From: Candidatus Tectomicrobia bacterium
GTDB lineage: Bacteria; UBA8248
NCBI GenBank assembly: GCA_016192135.1
Contig: JACPUR010000013.1
Span: 140,277-204,276 of the forward strand
Length of the DNA: 64,000 nucleotides
Reading direction: 5' to 3'
Position numbers and translations under genes: made by a program. How positions within the stretch are numbered: position 1 is the first letter of the stretch; each line of letters begins with the position of its first letter. Positions 51,972 to 62,004 of the stretch are shown here, one piece after another. Under the pieces are notes generated by a model. The model worked only from the letters and a program-made list of their open reading frames with translations, made no database searches and was not told the DNA's origin.

Positions 51972-53282
51972 TCAGCCCGGGATGCCGTCCGGACGCGGAC
52001 GGGCAAGGATGGGAAGGTAGACCCAGAGATAGAGGAGGAACGCGGCCGCCCAAAGCGCCCCGGAGAAAATGAGCGCCTCGCGGTAGCTTTCGTAGATCGC
52101 GATCGGCGCCAGGGTGCGGACCAGCGCGGCCGCGGACACGAAAAGGTAAGCGGCGGCGATCGCGGGCCGGATTTCAGCCGGCCGTCCCGTATGCAGGAGG
52201 CCCACGATGGACATGACGGCCAGAACCATGGTGCCGATGCCCCCCGCCGTCATGGCGTGCAGCCCGCTCACCCAGGGCACGGGTCCTCCCAGGTACGCCC
52301 AGCCGACTAGCGCCATGCCGGCGGTCAGCCATGCGTAGCCCAGGTGCAGGGCGCAGATGAACGGCTTGAGCAGCTCGCGTCCCGCGCGCCACACCGCCAT
52401 GCGCGCCGCCTGAGCGAGGGCGGTTGCGAGGGCCGCGCCGCCCGCCCATGCCGACTCATGCATGAAAAGGTCGAGGAGAACGAACAACGCCATCGAACCG
52501 ACGGCCAGTCCCTCGAGCCAGGGGCGGAAGGCCGGCTTGCGGGGAAAACCTCGTCCCAGCCTCGCCACATTCAGGAAGGTCGGGACGATGCGCCCGATGA
52601 TGATCACGATCAGCAGGGCGAGTAGGTTCACCCCCAGCCGCAGGCCCACGGCAGCCGCCCCCGCCACCCCCGTCCACGCCTCCAGGTGCACCAGGGCGTT
52701 GGCCAGGAAGAAAAGACCCAGGGCCAAGAGGAAGAGAAGATTGTGCCGGTTCCCCCGCGACAGGAGCACCGGCAGGATGGCCGCCGCGAGAATCGGGAAC
52801 AGGGCGAGATCCGCGGCCGCGACGAGGATGGACGGCAGAATTCCGGACAGCCACATCGCCGCCCGGCCGGCCGCCCATGCTCCGATGACCAGCGCGAGCT
52901 TCCGGCCCGTCACGGGCGGGATCTGGCTCCAGGTGGACGAGGCCGTGAGAAGGAATCCGCACACCGCCGCGGCGGCGAACCCGAACACCATCTCGTGGCC
53001 ATGCCATACGACGGGATGAAAGGCCACCTTCACGGGCAAGGATTCCACGAACGCGGCCAGCCACAGCGGCAGGAACAACGCCCCATAGAGCGCGGCCAGC
53101 AGGAAGAAGGGCCGGAATCCGTGGCTCAGGAGAGGCACGCAAGCCGGCCTTTCCGGAGGCGCCGCAGAAATCGTCAGCAGCGGCGGCGCCGCCCGCCGGT
53201 CCTGCGCCGCCGGGAATGCCCCGCGGGAAGGCGGAACGGATGATTGTCCGCGCGTCACGGGGAGGTGCATTTGCAATGGCAT
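51972..53282 (-). CDS. NnrS family haem-copper membrane protein
   Basis: A 436-residue membrane protein with about 12 hydrophobic segments, matching NnrS. Family blocks are LSHGFRPFFLLAALYGALFL, HPVVWHGHEMVFGFAAAAV, GRIVPTFLNVARLGRG and the later HAMTAGGIGTMVLAVMS. His residues in HGHE and HAMTAGG are the likely haem/copper ligands. In known bacteria NnrS is linked to nitrogen-oxide respiration and nitrosative stress. The ATG at 53282 has GAGG eight bases upstream. It is the last intact gene of the molybdoenzyme operon, 10 bases after the cytochrome subunit gene. Confidence 0.92.
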   Translation of the reverse strand: MPLQMHLPVTRGQSSVPPSRGAFPAAQDRRAAPPLLTISAAPPERPACVPLLSHGFRPFFLLAALYGALFLPLWLAAFVESLPVKVAFHPVVWHGHEMVFGFAAAAVCGFLLTASSTWSQIPPVTGRKLALVIGAWAAGRAAMWLSGILPSILVAAADLALFPILAAAILPVLLSRGNRHNLLFLLALGLFFLANALVHLEAWTGVAGAAAVGLRLGVNLLALLIVIIIGRIVPTFLNVARLGRGFPRKPAFRPWLEGLAVGSMALFVLLDLFMHESAWAGGAALATALAQAARMAVWRAGRELLKPFICALHLGYAWLTAGMALVGWAYLGGPVPWVSGLHAMTAGGIGTMVLAVMSIVGLLHTGRPAEIRPAIAAAYLFVSAAALVRTLAPIAIYESYREALIFSGALWAAAFLLYLWVYLPILARPRPDGIPG

Positions 53283-53292
53283 GGATGAAACC

Positions 53293-54828
53293 TCACTCGA
53301 TCCGAAGCTTGTACCACGTGGTGACGGATTTCTGGCCGTTTCGGTCCCGCCGGAAGCCGTCCCACACCGCGAAGCCGATGGGGTGGATCGAGCCCGCCAG
53401 GAGCTGGGCATCCTGCTTGCCCGGGCTCTCCATCGAGCGCGTGAAGACCACCCGCCACTTGCCCCTGAACCACCGCGCCTGCCCCTGGACGTTCTGGTCC
53501 TTCGGGCCCTGGGGCTGGAGGGTGCCGAAGCCCCCCGCGTTCAGGTCCATGAATGGCCGGGCCAGGCCGGGCGTGGAGATGGGGTTGCCGGCCGCCCAGG
53601 CCGAAACGAAGGGCGTCCGCGTGGCGCGCGAGGCCGCGATGGGGGGGTGCCCCATCTCCTTCCGGGGATAAGGTTTCCCCGAGAGAGGATAGTCGTCCAC
53701 GGCCATGCCCGCGTAGGTCGCCTCCACATCCACCGGAGGTGCGGCCCAGTGCCAGATGTTCACGAGGTTGTCGCGAGCGCCCATCACGAAGAGGGGCGGA
53801 TCCTTCTCGCCGAGGGAGAACTGGATGGCGGCGGCATCCCCGAAGGTGCCGACCGACCCCATCCGGTCGGGCGTCGCGTCGTCCCATTCCAGGAGGATGG
53901 AGATGCTCGTCTCGTCGTGGAGGGCGCGGACGTTCATCTCGATGGGCGGCCGGCCGTCGTTGTTGAGCTGCATCATGGGGATGGGCGTGGGGATGACCTT
54001 GGCCCATTGCGGGTCGTCCGTCCGCAGGGACGCCTTGCCCTGCGCCCGCCGGGCCGGGATGACGCCGGTGCTCGGCTGCCAGAAGTCGCGGCCCTTGGAG
54101 AACTGCCGCACGTAGTGGGCCAGGGCGATCACGTCCTCTTGCTTTTCGAGCACTTCCGCGTGGGAGGGCATGGGGGTGCCCTCGATGCCGGTCAGGATGC
54201 GGGTGATGATGGACTGGACGTCGCCCCCTCCCTTGAATACCCCTTTCGTGTAGTCGTTCGGCCGGATGGGCCGCTTGAGATAGTCCTTCAGCTCGGCCGC
54301 GCTGGTGCCCTTTCCGTCCCCCTTGTCGCCGTGGCACTTGTTGCACTCGTACTTGAGATAGGCCGCCTTGCCCTTGGCGAGCCATTCGGGCGTCGCGGGG
54401 GGCGCCTTGGGGATTTTGACGAACTCGGCGGGCTCGTTCTCGAAGCCCGCCAGCGAGAGGACGTACTCGGCCACTGCCCGGAGGTCGCTCTCGGGGAGTG
54501 AGACGAAGCTCGGCATGGTGGAGCCTGGAAGCCCCAGGAGGAGGACGCGCACGATGTCCGACCGCTGGGGCGCCTCGCCCGAAGGGGTGGTGCGGATCTT
54601 GAACATCTTGGAGGTGAAGTCGCGCGGGGCGGGAAAGAGGAGATAGGCGGCCTCGCCGTCCCCCTTCCCCGCCGGGCCGTGGCAGACCGCGCACTCGCGC
54701 GCATATACGGCCTTGCCCCGCTCGGCCAGCTTGGCGTCGATCTTCATGGGGGCGGCCCAGCCGGGGGAGGCGGCCACGGCGAGGAAGAGCGTCCCAGCGG
54801 CGAGGACCATTCCCTGTCTCAAAAGCAT
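53293..54828 (-). CDS. Dihaem cytochrome c fused to an ethylbenzene-dehydrogenase-type haem subunit
   Basis: A 511-residue periplasmic protein with a Sec signal peptide (VLAAGTLFLAVAASPGWAA). Two c-type haem motifs lie at CAVCH (46-50) and CNKCH (162-166), each with a later Met in GSTMPSF and GTPMPSH as likely sixth ligands. The C-terminal half (about 270-511) resembles the gamma subunit of type II DMSO-reductase-family enzymes (EbdC/DdhC/SerC), with LHDETSISILLEWDDA and the haem-binding WHW region. Classical gamma subunits are separate b-haem proteins; here two c haems are built in, forming a three-haem electron wire. It should exchange electrons between the FeS subunit and the periplasmic or membrane chain. 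Confidence 0.9.
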   Translation of the reverse strand: MLLRQGMVLAAGTLFLAVAASPGWAAPMKIDAKLAERGKAVYARECAVCHGPAGKGDGEAAYLLFPAPRDFTSKMFKIRTTPSGEAPQRSDIVRVLLLGLPGSTMPSFVSLPESDLRAVAEYVLSLAGFENEPAEFVKIPKAPPATPEWLAKGKAAYLKYECNKCHGDKGDGKGTSAAELKDYLKRPIRPNDYTKGVFKGGGDVQSIITRILTGIEGTPMPSHAEVLEKQEDVIALAHYVRQFSKGRDFWQPSTGVIPARRAQGKASLRTDDPQWAKVIPTPIPMMQLNNDGRPPIEMNVRALHDETSISILLEWDDATPDRMGSVGTFGDAAAIQFSLGEKDPPLFVMGARDNLVNIWHWAAPPVDVEATYAGMAVDDYPLSGKPYPRKEMGHPPIAASRATRTPFVSAWAAGNPISTPGLARPFMDLNAGGFGTLQPQGPKDQNVQGQARWFRGKWRVVFTRSMESPGKQDAQLLAGSIHPIGFAVWDGFRRDRNGQKSVTTWYKLRIE

Positions 54829-54840
54829 GGCGAGTCCCTC

Positions 54841-55605
54841 TCAGAGCGAAGCCGGGCCGTTCTCCCCGGCGGTTTGCCAATCGGAGGCGTCCCACTCGTC
54901 GGCGGCCATCGGGAGGAATTCTCCCCGCGTGACATCGGCCACGGCGGCGGGAGAGGCGGCATTCGCCCGCGCCTCGGCGGCGATGTAGTCGGCCAGCATC
55001 CGCGCCGCGGCTCTGTAGGGCCCCTCCGCATTCCAGCGCTTGAGGCGCTTCGCGAAGACCCCCGCCCAGCGGCCCAGGTGATCCTCGATGAAGGAGACTT
55101 GGGCATCCCGGCAGACGCAGGCCGCCTCGGCGTCCCCGCCCTCCAGGGCGCGCGCCTCCTTGAAGGCCGCCAAATGGAGGAACTCGAGCTGGATGGCGAG
55201 GTGATCGAGGCGCTCGGTCCCTTCCCTCACCCGTACGCCGAAGGCGCGGTAGAAACCGGCCAGGTCGGCGAGGAAATCGGACTGCTGGAAGAGGTGCATG
55301 TTGGTGTACTCGGTCTCGTAGGGCGGGCACTGCTTGGAGATGGTGTGGCCGAAGACCTCCCCGTAGGTTTCGCGAAGAGCGCCGAGGCTCCCGATTCCGC
55401 GAAGCCGCATTCCCCCGCCGTGGAGGCGGAGGGCCTGGTAGGGCGCCTCCTCCCCGAGGAGGGCGCAGGCGAAGGCGAGGGTGGCGCGGGACTTCCTGCC
55501 CGTGAGTTCCCTCCAGGCGGCCTCGTCGGGATAGCGGAAGCAGGCGGCGAGGTAGGCGTAGAGGCGCGACCTTGCATAGGCCGTTACCGCCGGTGAGCCG
55601 GTCAT
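54841..55605 (-). CDS. TorD/DmsD-family molybdoenzyme chaperone
   Basis: A 254-residue all-helical protein of the TorD/DmsD/NarJ group. The conserved CPPYETEY segment near residue 93 and DHLAIQLEFLHLAAFKEARA near 135 are present. These cytoplasmic chaperones bind the Tat leader of the catalytic subunit until cofactor insertion is complete. GAGGAG lies seven bases before the ATG at 55605. Position between the FeS and cytochrome genes matches the chaperone position in ethylbenzene- and dimethylsulfide-dehydrogenase operons. Confidence 0.9.
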   Translation of the reverse strand: MTGSPAVTAYARSRLYAYLAACFRYPDEAAWRELTGRKSRATLAFACALLGEEAPYQALRLHGGGMRLRGIGSLGALRETYGEVFGHTISKQCPPYETEYTNMHLFQQSDFLADLAGFYRAFGVRVREGTERLDHLAIQLEFLHLAAFKEARALEGGDAEAACVCRDAQVSFIEDHLGRWAGVFAKRLKRWNAEGPYRAAARMLADYIAAEARANAASPAAVADVTRGEFLPMAADEWDASDWQTAGENGPASL

Positions 55606-55616
55606 GGCGCGTCTCC

Positions 55617-56888
<1,272 letters not shown>

Positions 56889-56900
56889 GGGGTGGTCTCC

Positions 56901-57167
56901 TTATCGAACGGCCGAGGGCCAGCCGGCGAGGGCTTGGGTCACGATTTTTCGGATCTCGTCCTCTCCCATGGCCCGGCAGAGATTGTGGAGCACCGAGTAG
57001 AAGGGGTCCCGGAACATGGCCAGTATCTCCTCCGGCGTGTGCCCCATGCGGAGGTATTCTTCGGCCAGGCATTTCGCCATCTCGCGCTCTATCTCCGCCG
57101 CGGCCCCGGGCATGGGGATGGAAACGAGTTCCATCGGGTCTTCGAATTCGAACTCATCCTTGGGCAT
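56901..57167 (-). CDS. Small acidic protein between Mo and FeS subunit genes
   Basis: An 88-residue protein with an acidic N-terminus (MPKDEFEFEDPMELVSIPMP) and two helical segments: EIEREMAKCLAEEYLRMG and DPFYSVLHNLCRAMGEDEI. It has no signal peptide and no metal motif beyond two single cysteines. GGGAG lies about seven bases before the ATG. Gaps of 11 and 12 bases to its neighbours show that it is part of the operon. I do not recognise the family. A subunit-assembly or leader-binding role is conceivable from its place, but nothing in the sequence proves it. Confidence 0.8.
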   Translation of the reverse strand: MPKDEFEFEDPMELVSIPMPGAAAEIEREMAKCLAEEYLRMGHTPEEILAMFRDPFYSVLHNLCRAMGEDEIRKIVTQALAGWPSAVR

Positions 57168-57178
57168 CGAATATCTCC

Positions 57179-60100
57179 CTATGCCTTCTTCACCCTGACC
57201 ATGCCTTCCAGATAGCGGCGCATGAAGGCGTTCTCCCCTCCGGCGGAGAAACCGGTCGCCGCCGGGGCCCAGACGCCGCGCCCGCCGAGGCCCCCGTCCT
57301 CCGCCTTGGTGATCTTCACGAGCGTCTCCTTGGGGACCGTGTTGACGGCGTGATTGTCCGCCTCTCCCCCAAGGATGAAGCCCATGAAGGCCTTCGTTTT
57401 ATGGAATAGGGTATCGAGCTGGTGCATGGGCATGAGCCAGCCCCGCGTGATGGATTGGTGGGAGCCGTAGCGGTAGCTCGCCTGATAGCCCGTGTCGGCC
57501 GAGACGGCGCGGCCGTCCTTGCGGGTTTCGTGGCCTTTCACGCTCTTCTCGGTGGCGCACCAGGCGCCGTGCTTGATCATGACCACGTTGTAGGGATAGG
57601 CCGGATTGAATTTCAGGCGCAGCATGAGGCGCGCCACCTTGTAGAAGGGATCGTCCGGCTTCCAGCCGATATAGGGCCGGTCGGCCGGGTTCGCGTCCAC
57701 GTAGACGTAGTCGCCCTCCTTGAGCCCCAGCGCCTTGGCCGCCTCGGGGTTCATGCTCACTTGGTTCTCGGAGACGCCCGGCTGGCGCTTGTCCATGCGG
57801 TAGGGGTCGCCGAAGTCGCTCCCCCAGATGAAGTTCCAGTCCGTCACCTGCCAGGAGGAGTGGGTGGTGTGGCGGCTCTTGGGAGTGAGGCAGAAGAAGC
57901 GGTAGCCGGCCTCCCATAGAGGGTTCTTCGTCCGCTTGGCCTCGGCCCAGGGGAGCCTGATGTTCCGCACCTGGCGCTCGTCCCAGCCCATGTGCCCGCG
58001 CGGGATGCCGTAGTCCTCGGGCCGGATGTAGGGGTTCGAGCTCACGATGACGTTCGGCAGGTAAGGCGTCGCTTCGGGCCCCTCGCGGTGGACGATGAAG
58101 TTCTCGCCGTACTCGATGGTCTCGGGCTCGTCGTTGTAGGCCTGGAGGCGCCCCGTCGCGGTGTAGAAGGGGACGGAATCCTCGATCTGCTCGAGGAAAG
58201 GAATCCGCGGATAGGACCGGAAGAGCATGAGCGCAGAGCCCGGCTCGCCGTACTTGCCCGCCATGATGTCGGCGTACTTGTAGCCCCGCGTGGTGGTGGA
58301 GGAGTCGAGGAGACGCTGGATGTACACCTCGGACTTCCGCTCAAGAGCGAATTTCCAATAATCGGCGAAGCGCTTGTCGCCCAGGAGCTCCCCCATCTTC
58401 TGGGCCATCTCGGCCATGATGAGGGTGTCGTCCTTGGTGTCATAGATGGGCTTCACGCCGCCCTTCCAGATCTGGAGGAAGGGGTTTGAGCAGGAAGCCG
58501 TGATCTCGGGCTGCTCGAACTCCATCCAGGTGTTGGCGGCGAGGATGATGTCCGAATACTCGGCGGTGGAGGTCATCTCGATCTCGGAGCAGACGATCAT
58601 CTCCACCTTCGGATTCACGTTCTTGAGCATCTCGTAGAGCCACTTGGCGTTGTTGAAGAGGTTCACGTTCGTGAACCAGAGCGCCTTCGTGGGAGAGGGC
58701 ATGTGGGTCATGCCGGTGAACACCTTGCGCCCGTACTTGGGGGTCTCCACGACCAGGGGTTTGTCGCCGTAGTTCCAGTAGGCGGGCTCCTCGTCCTTGG
58801 TGTAGCCGTGGGCGTGAATTTCCTTCCCGTCGGCTCCTGGGTCGAGGTTTACGTCGAAGGGGTCCTCGGCCACCCAGCCCTTGAAGCCGGGGCCCGTCCA
58901 GGCGGAGCCCTGGAAGAGGGCCGCCTTGTAATTGCCCGCCCAGGTGTGCGAGCCCGCGCCCGGCTTGCCGATATTCCCGGTCAAGATGAGCGGAAGATAG
59001 GTGGCGCGGTTGATCCCCGTCGCGTGGAACCAATGGTTGATGCCCTCGCCCACGTGGATGGCGGCGGGCTTGATGGTGGCGATGTCCTTCGCGATCTGCT
59101 CGATGAGCTCCTTGGGCGCCTGTGTGATCTCGTGGACGGTGTCGAGGTCGTAATCCTTGAGATGATGAGTCTTATACATCTCGAAAAGGGGCATGACCTC
59201 GACGGTTTGGCCATCCACTGTCTGGACCTGAAACTTGCCCTCGAGGGCCGGGTCGAGGCCCTTCTTCACGAAATTCTTCCCGACGTCGTCCCGGGTGATG
59301 ACGGCAGCGCGGTTCGTCCGCCGATCCCACACCATGAAGTCGCCGGTAATTTCGCGCAGCTGGGGCGTGAGGCCGTGGACCTTGAAAGAGGCTCCTTGGG
59401 AGATGTCCTGGTTCTTGTAGCCGGGGACCACGTCCTGGGGCTGGAGCCGCTTCAGGGTGTCCGTCCGGACGAGGAGGGGGAAATCCGTGAATTCCTTGAC
59501 GAACTTCTCGTCGTACCATTTGCGGTCTATGAGGATCTTGGTGACACCGAGCAGGAGGGCGGCGTCCGACTGCGGCCGGATGGGGACCCAGTAATCCGCC
59601 TTGGTACCCACGGGGCTGTACTCGGGCGTGATGACGGCGACCTTGGCGCCGCGTTCCATGCACTCGATGAAGAAGTGGCTGTCGGGCCGTTTGTTCTCGA
59701 CGAGGTTCTTTCCGATGTGGAGATGGTATTTGGTGGAGCGCAGATCGTTGAAGTCGCAGTCGGAGGCCTGAAGGCCGTGGACGAAAGGGTGGCCCGGCGC
59801 CTGGTCGCCGTGCCAGGTATAGTTCGACCAGACGCGCCCGCCCTTGGCCTTATCCGGGCTCACCCCCCGCACATGGGTATCCAGCAAAGCCATCGTGTTG
59901 GCGAAGCGGTACATGCCGTACTTGCCGATGACGCCGAGCAGGCCCATGCCCCCCCGGAACTTCATGACCCGGGTGCCGGCCCCCTCCACGTGTGAGAGCA
60001 TCTCGGGGGCGTAGCCCTGGGCGAGGAGGCGCTTCTTTCCTTCCTCTCCGCTATAGGTCCTGGCGATGTGGATGAAGCCCTTGGCGGCATAGGTGTAGGC

Positions 60101-60622
60101 CTCGTCCCAGCTCACGCGGAGGAAGGTATCCTGCCCTCGGGCGGTGAAGCCGTACTTCTGGGCGTTCGCCGGGTTCAGCTCGGGGAAACCGTCGTCCGCC
60201 CAGCGCTTCCAGCCGCGCCGGATCATGGGGTAACGCACCCGGTAGGGGCCGTACATGCGGCGCTGGAAGGTGAAGCCGTTGGCGCACCCGCGCGGATTCC
60301 AGTGGTGGGTGGCCTTGTTCCCGTCGAGGTCGCTGATCCGGTGCTGGTCGTAGTTCTGCTCCGCCCGAAGGACAACGCCGTTCCGGGTGAAGGCGCGCAT
60401 CCGGCACTCGTGGGTGCAGTTGGGCGAGCAGACCCAGGTGAAGGATTCGTCCCATTTGTATTGATCGCGGTAGACCTTCTCCCAGCCCCGGGAGGGATAA
60501 CTGCCCAGGGGGTTGTCCACCTCGCTGACAGGCGCCAGGGCCGCGAGGGAGAGCCCGCGGGCGCTCCATGCGAGGAGCCCCGCGCTGCTGGCTGCCAGGA
60601 ACTGGCGTCGGGAGACGTTCAT
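57179..60622 (-). CDS. Type II DMSO-reductase-family molybdopterin catalytic subunit
   Basis: A 1147-residue periplasmic oxidoreductase. A Tat leader is present (SRRQFLAASSAGLLAW). The [4Fe-4S] motif is Cys65-x3-Cys69-x3-Cys73-x39-Cys113, with Cys rather than the His of NarG at the first position. The predicted Mo ligand is Asp273 in WHGDQAPGHPFVHG, the place of the Asp ligand in NarG and ethylbenzene dehydrogenase. The ATG at 60622 has GGAGG nine bases upstream and overlaps the preceding stop by four bases. With its FeS, haem and chaperone genes it forms a complete enzyme. Relatives oxidise ethylbenzene, dimethylsulfide, p-cymene or steroid side chains, or reduce selenate, (per)chlorate or nitrate; which applies here is unknown. 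Confidence 0.93.
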   Translation of the reverse strand: MNVSRRQFLAASSAGLLAWSARGLSLAALAPVSEVDNPLGSYPSRGWEKVYRDQYKWDESFTWVCSPNCTHECRMRAFTRNGVVLRAEQNYDQHRISDLDGNKATHHWNPRGCANGFTFQRRMYGPYRVRYPMIRRGWKRWADDGFPELNPANAQKYGFTARGQDTFLRVSWDEAYTYAAKGFIHIARTYSGEEGKKRLLAQGYAPEMLSHVEGAGTRVMKFRGGMGLLGVIGKYGMYRFANTMALLDTHVRGVSPDKAKGGRVWSNYTWHGDQAPGHPFVHGLQASDCDFNDLRSTKYHLHIGKNLVENKRPDSHFFIECMERGAKVAVITPEYSPVGTKADYWVPIRPQSDAALLLGVTKILIDRKWYDEKFVKEFTDFPLLVRTDTLKRLQPQDVVPGYKNQDISQGASFKVHGLTPQLREITGDFMVWDRRTNRAAVITRDDVGKNFVKKGLDPALEGKFQVQTVDGQTVEVMPLFEMYKTHHLKDYDLDTVHEITQAPKELIEQIAKDIATIKPAAIHVGEGINHWFHATGINRATYLPLILTGNIGKPGAGSHTWAGNYKAALFQGSAWTGPGFKGWVAEDPFDVNLDPGADGKEIHAHGYTKDEEPAYWNYGDKPLVVETPKYGRKVFTGMTHMPSPTKALWFTNVNLFNNAKWLYEMLKNVNPKVEMIVCSEIEMTSTAEYSDIILAANTWMEFEQPEITASCSNPFLQIWKGGVKPIYDTKDDTLIMAEMAQKMGELLGDKRFADYWKFALERKSEVYIQRLLDSSTTTRGYKYADIMAGKYGEPGSALMLFRSYPRIPFLEQIEDSVPFYTATGRLQAYNDEPETIEYGENFIVHREGPEATPYLPNVIVSSNPYIRPEDYGIPRGHMGWDERQVRNIRLPWAEAKRTKNPLWEAGYRFFCLTPKSRHTTHSSWQVTDWNFIWGSDFGDPYRMDKRQPGVSENQVSMNPEAAKALGLKEGDYVYVDANPADRPYIGWKPDDPFYKVARLMLRLKFNPAYPYNVVMIKHGAWCATEKSVKGHETRKDGRAVSADTGYQASYRYGSHQSITRGWLMPMHQLDTLFHKTKAFMGFILGGEADNHAVNTVPKETLVKITKAEDGGLGGRGVWAPAATGFSAGGENAFMRRYLEGMVRVKKA

Positions 60623-61608
60623 CGGCGTGAGCCTCCAGTCAGGGATGGTGTCCGGCCGTCGGAGCGGGACACCGGGGCGAAGAACGCCCCGAGAAGATAG
60701 CGGTTCGCGCACTGGGTGCAGAGACCCTGGGAGGGAGACCAGGCGGGGTAGTCGGCTTGAACGGCCTCGATGAGTCCTGGGGAGGCCTCCGCCCATTCGA
60801 AAGTGGTGAAGCGGCATAGTGGGCAGGGAGATCCGCCCGGGCTGCGGGCGGGCCGTTCCCTGGAGGCGGATGCCTCAAACGGAATGCCCAGGGCCGCGCA
60901 CAGCTCCGGAGCGCCCCTCACCATCCGGCGGAAGGCGGGATCGGAGGGGCGGGGCCCTGACCACAGCGTCTCGATGGCCTTCGCGGCGCTCTCCTCATCC
61001 AGGGCCGGGAACAGGGAGCGGAACTCGGCGGCGCGACGTTCGCGGACGTCGGAAGGGAGCCGCCCCGACCGGCCGAGCCGCCCGTCCACCGAGAGATCCC
61101 ATAAGGTGCGATAGCGGTCGCGGAGGAGGCTCTCCTCGGAGGGAGCGGCCGGAGCGAGGGGTGACGCGGGGTCATGCTCGAAACGCGGATCCAGCATGTC
61201 CTGAATGTGGGTGAGCTCGTGGCGAAGGAGGTAGGCGCAGGCCGCCTCGTCCAGCAGCGTTTCGGTCCGGATCCGCACTCCCAGTATGCTCGCATCCTCG
61301 CTGAGCTGGATGCCTTCTTCCTCGCCCTTGAAGGCGCGGGAGAAGAGGCATGCCGCAGGCAACAGGGCGTCCGGCTCTATCTCGCAGATGAGCCTTTCGA
61401 GCCGGCCGGCATGAGGGAGGGCGGCCAGGGTCCTTTGATAGAGGGAGAGAAATGCCGCCTGGCGCCTCTGAAGAGGGATGGTCCGGTAGATGGCGTCGGC
61501 CGCCCTGCGGAAATCCCGCATGGCGGCGGGGTCGCCGCCCCGAACCTGGGCGCCCATCTCCCTCTCGACCACCTCTTCGCATAGAGCGTCGTCGAAGAGC
61601 AGTTTCAT
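60619..61608 (-). CDS. HExxH-motif protein with C-terminal zinc ribbon, first gene of the molybdoenzyme operon
   Basis: A 329-residue protein without signal peptide. Residues 130-134 read HELTH, a zincin-type metal motif inside YLLRHELTHIQDMLDPRF. The C-terminus carries CPLC (about 262-265) and CTQC (about 297-300), a probable zinc ribbon. I do not recognise the family. The ATG at 61608 has GGAG six bases upstream. Its stop overlaps the catalytic-subunit start as ATGA, so the two are translated together. It may be a dedicated maturation protease or metal/cofactor-handling factor for the molybdoenzyme; this is inference from motif and coupling. Confidence 0.85.
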   Translation of the reverse strand: MKLLFDDALCEEVVEREMGAQVRGGDPAAMRDFRRAADAIYRTIPLQRRQAAFLSLYQRTLAALPHAGRLERLICEIEPDALLPAACLFSRAFKGEEEGIQLSEDASILGVRIRTETLLDEAACAYLLRHELTHIQDMLDPRFEHDPASPLAPAAPSEESLLRDRYRTLWDLSVDGRLGRSGRLPSDVRERRAAEFRSLFPALDEESAAKAIETLWSGPRPSDPAFRRMVRGAPELCAALGIPFEASASRERPARSPGGSPCPLCRFTTFEWAEASPGLIEAVQADYPAWSPSQGLCTQCANRYLLGAFFAPVSRSDGRTPSLTGGSRR

Positions 61609-62004
61609 TCTAGGCTCCAAAAAAGAATTAAAGAGATTTATTTCCTATATGGTGCCACAAGAACTCTCCACCCTTTGCTGCCCCGTCTCCGTCTGAATAT
61701 TACCTCAATAGAAGAAAATAAGATATTATTTTCAATATATATCCCTTTTTCTTCCCCGCAAGGCCTCCTGCAAAAAAAGATTCACGTGAAAAAATGACGA
61801 AAATTGCCCCGCCGGGAAACGCTTCGCGAGGCGAGCCCATCACAGGGCACGGGGAAAAGGACGGTTTGGAGGGTCTTTTTCCAGGAATGCGGCTGCCGGT
61901 TCTGCCAGCCGCCCCATGAAAGACAGGGGAATTCAAAGCGGAGGGTTCTCATGATCCGCTTGAGCGTCAGGACGGAAAGTCTATCCCTAGGCGGCCGGCG
62001 ATCA
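61609..62004. other. 396-base intergenic region upstream of the molybdoenzyme operon
   Basis: No gene is supported. The part next to the operon (61620-61760) is strongly AT-rich and should hold its promoter. It contains an inverted repeat at 61714-61733. The part next to the adhesin-like gene is GC-rich; a short stem GCGGCTG/CAGCCGC (61889-61895 with 61906-61912) lies there without a T run, so it is a weak terminator candidate. Confidence 0.5.
61714..61733. promoter_or_regulatory. Perfect 8-bp inverted repeat, candidate operator
   Basis: GAAAATAA (61714-61721) and TTATTTTC (61726-61733) are separated by GATA. Arm length and spacing suit a dimeric regulator. It lies about 105-125 bases before the first gene of the molybdoenzyme operon. 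It does not match the FNR/Anr box; there is a loose A/T resemblance to Fur-type sites. Confidence 0.45.

Noticed and set aside
51749..52006. An 85-codon minus-strand frame overlapping the 3' end of the NnrS gene
   Set aside because: Composition is Arg/Ser-rich shadow coding, it overlaps NnrS out of frame, and the alternative frame through 51717-51890 looks more protein-like.
57179..60622. Naming the molybdoenzyme a nitrate reductase (NarG) because of NnrS
   Set aside because: It has a Tat leader, a first Cys instead of His in the FeS motif and EbdC-like and TorD-like partners; NarI-like membrane subunits are absent.
61820..61920. Possible riboswitch upstream of the molybdoenzyme or adhesin gene
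   Set aside because: Local hairpins exist, but the conserved blocks of Moco, cyclic-di-GMP or cobalamin riboswitches were not found.
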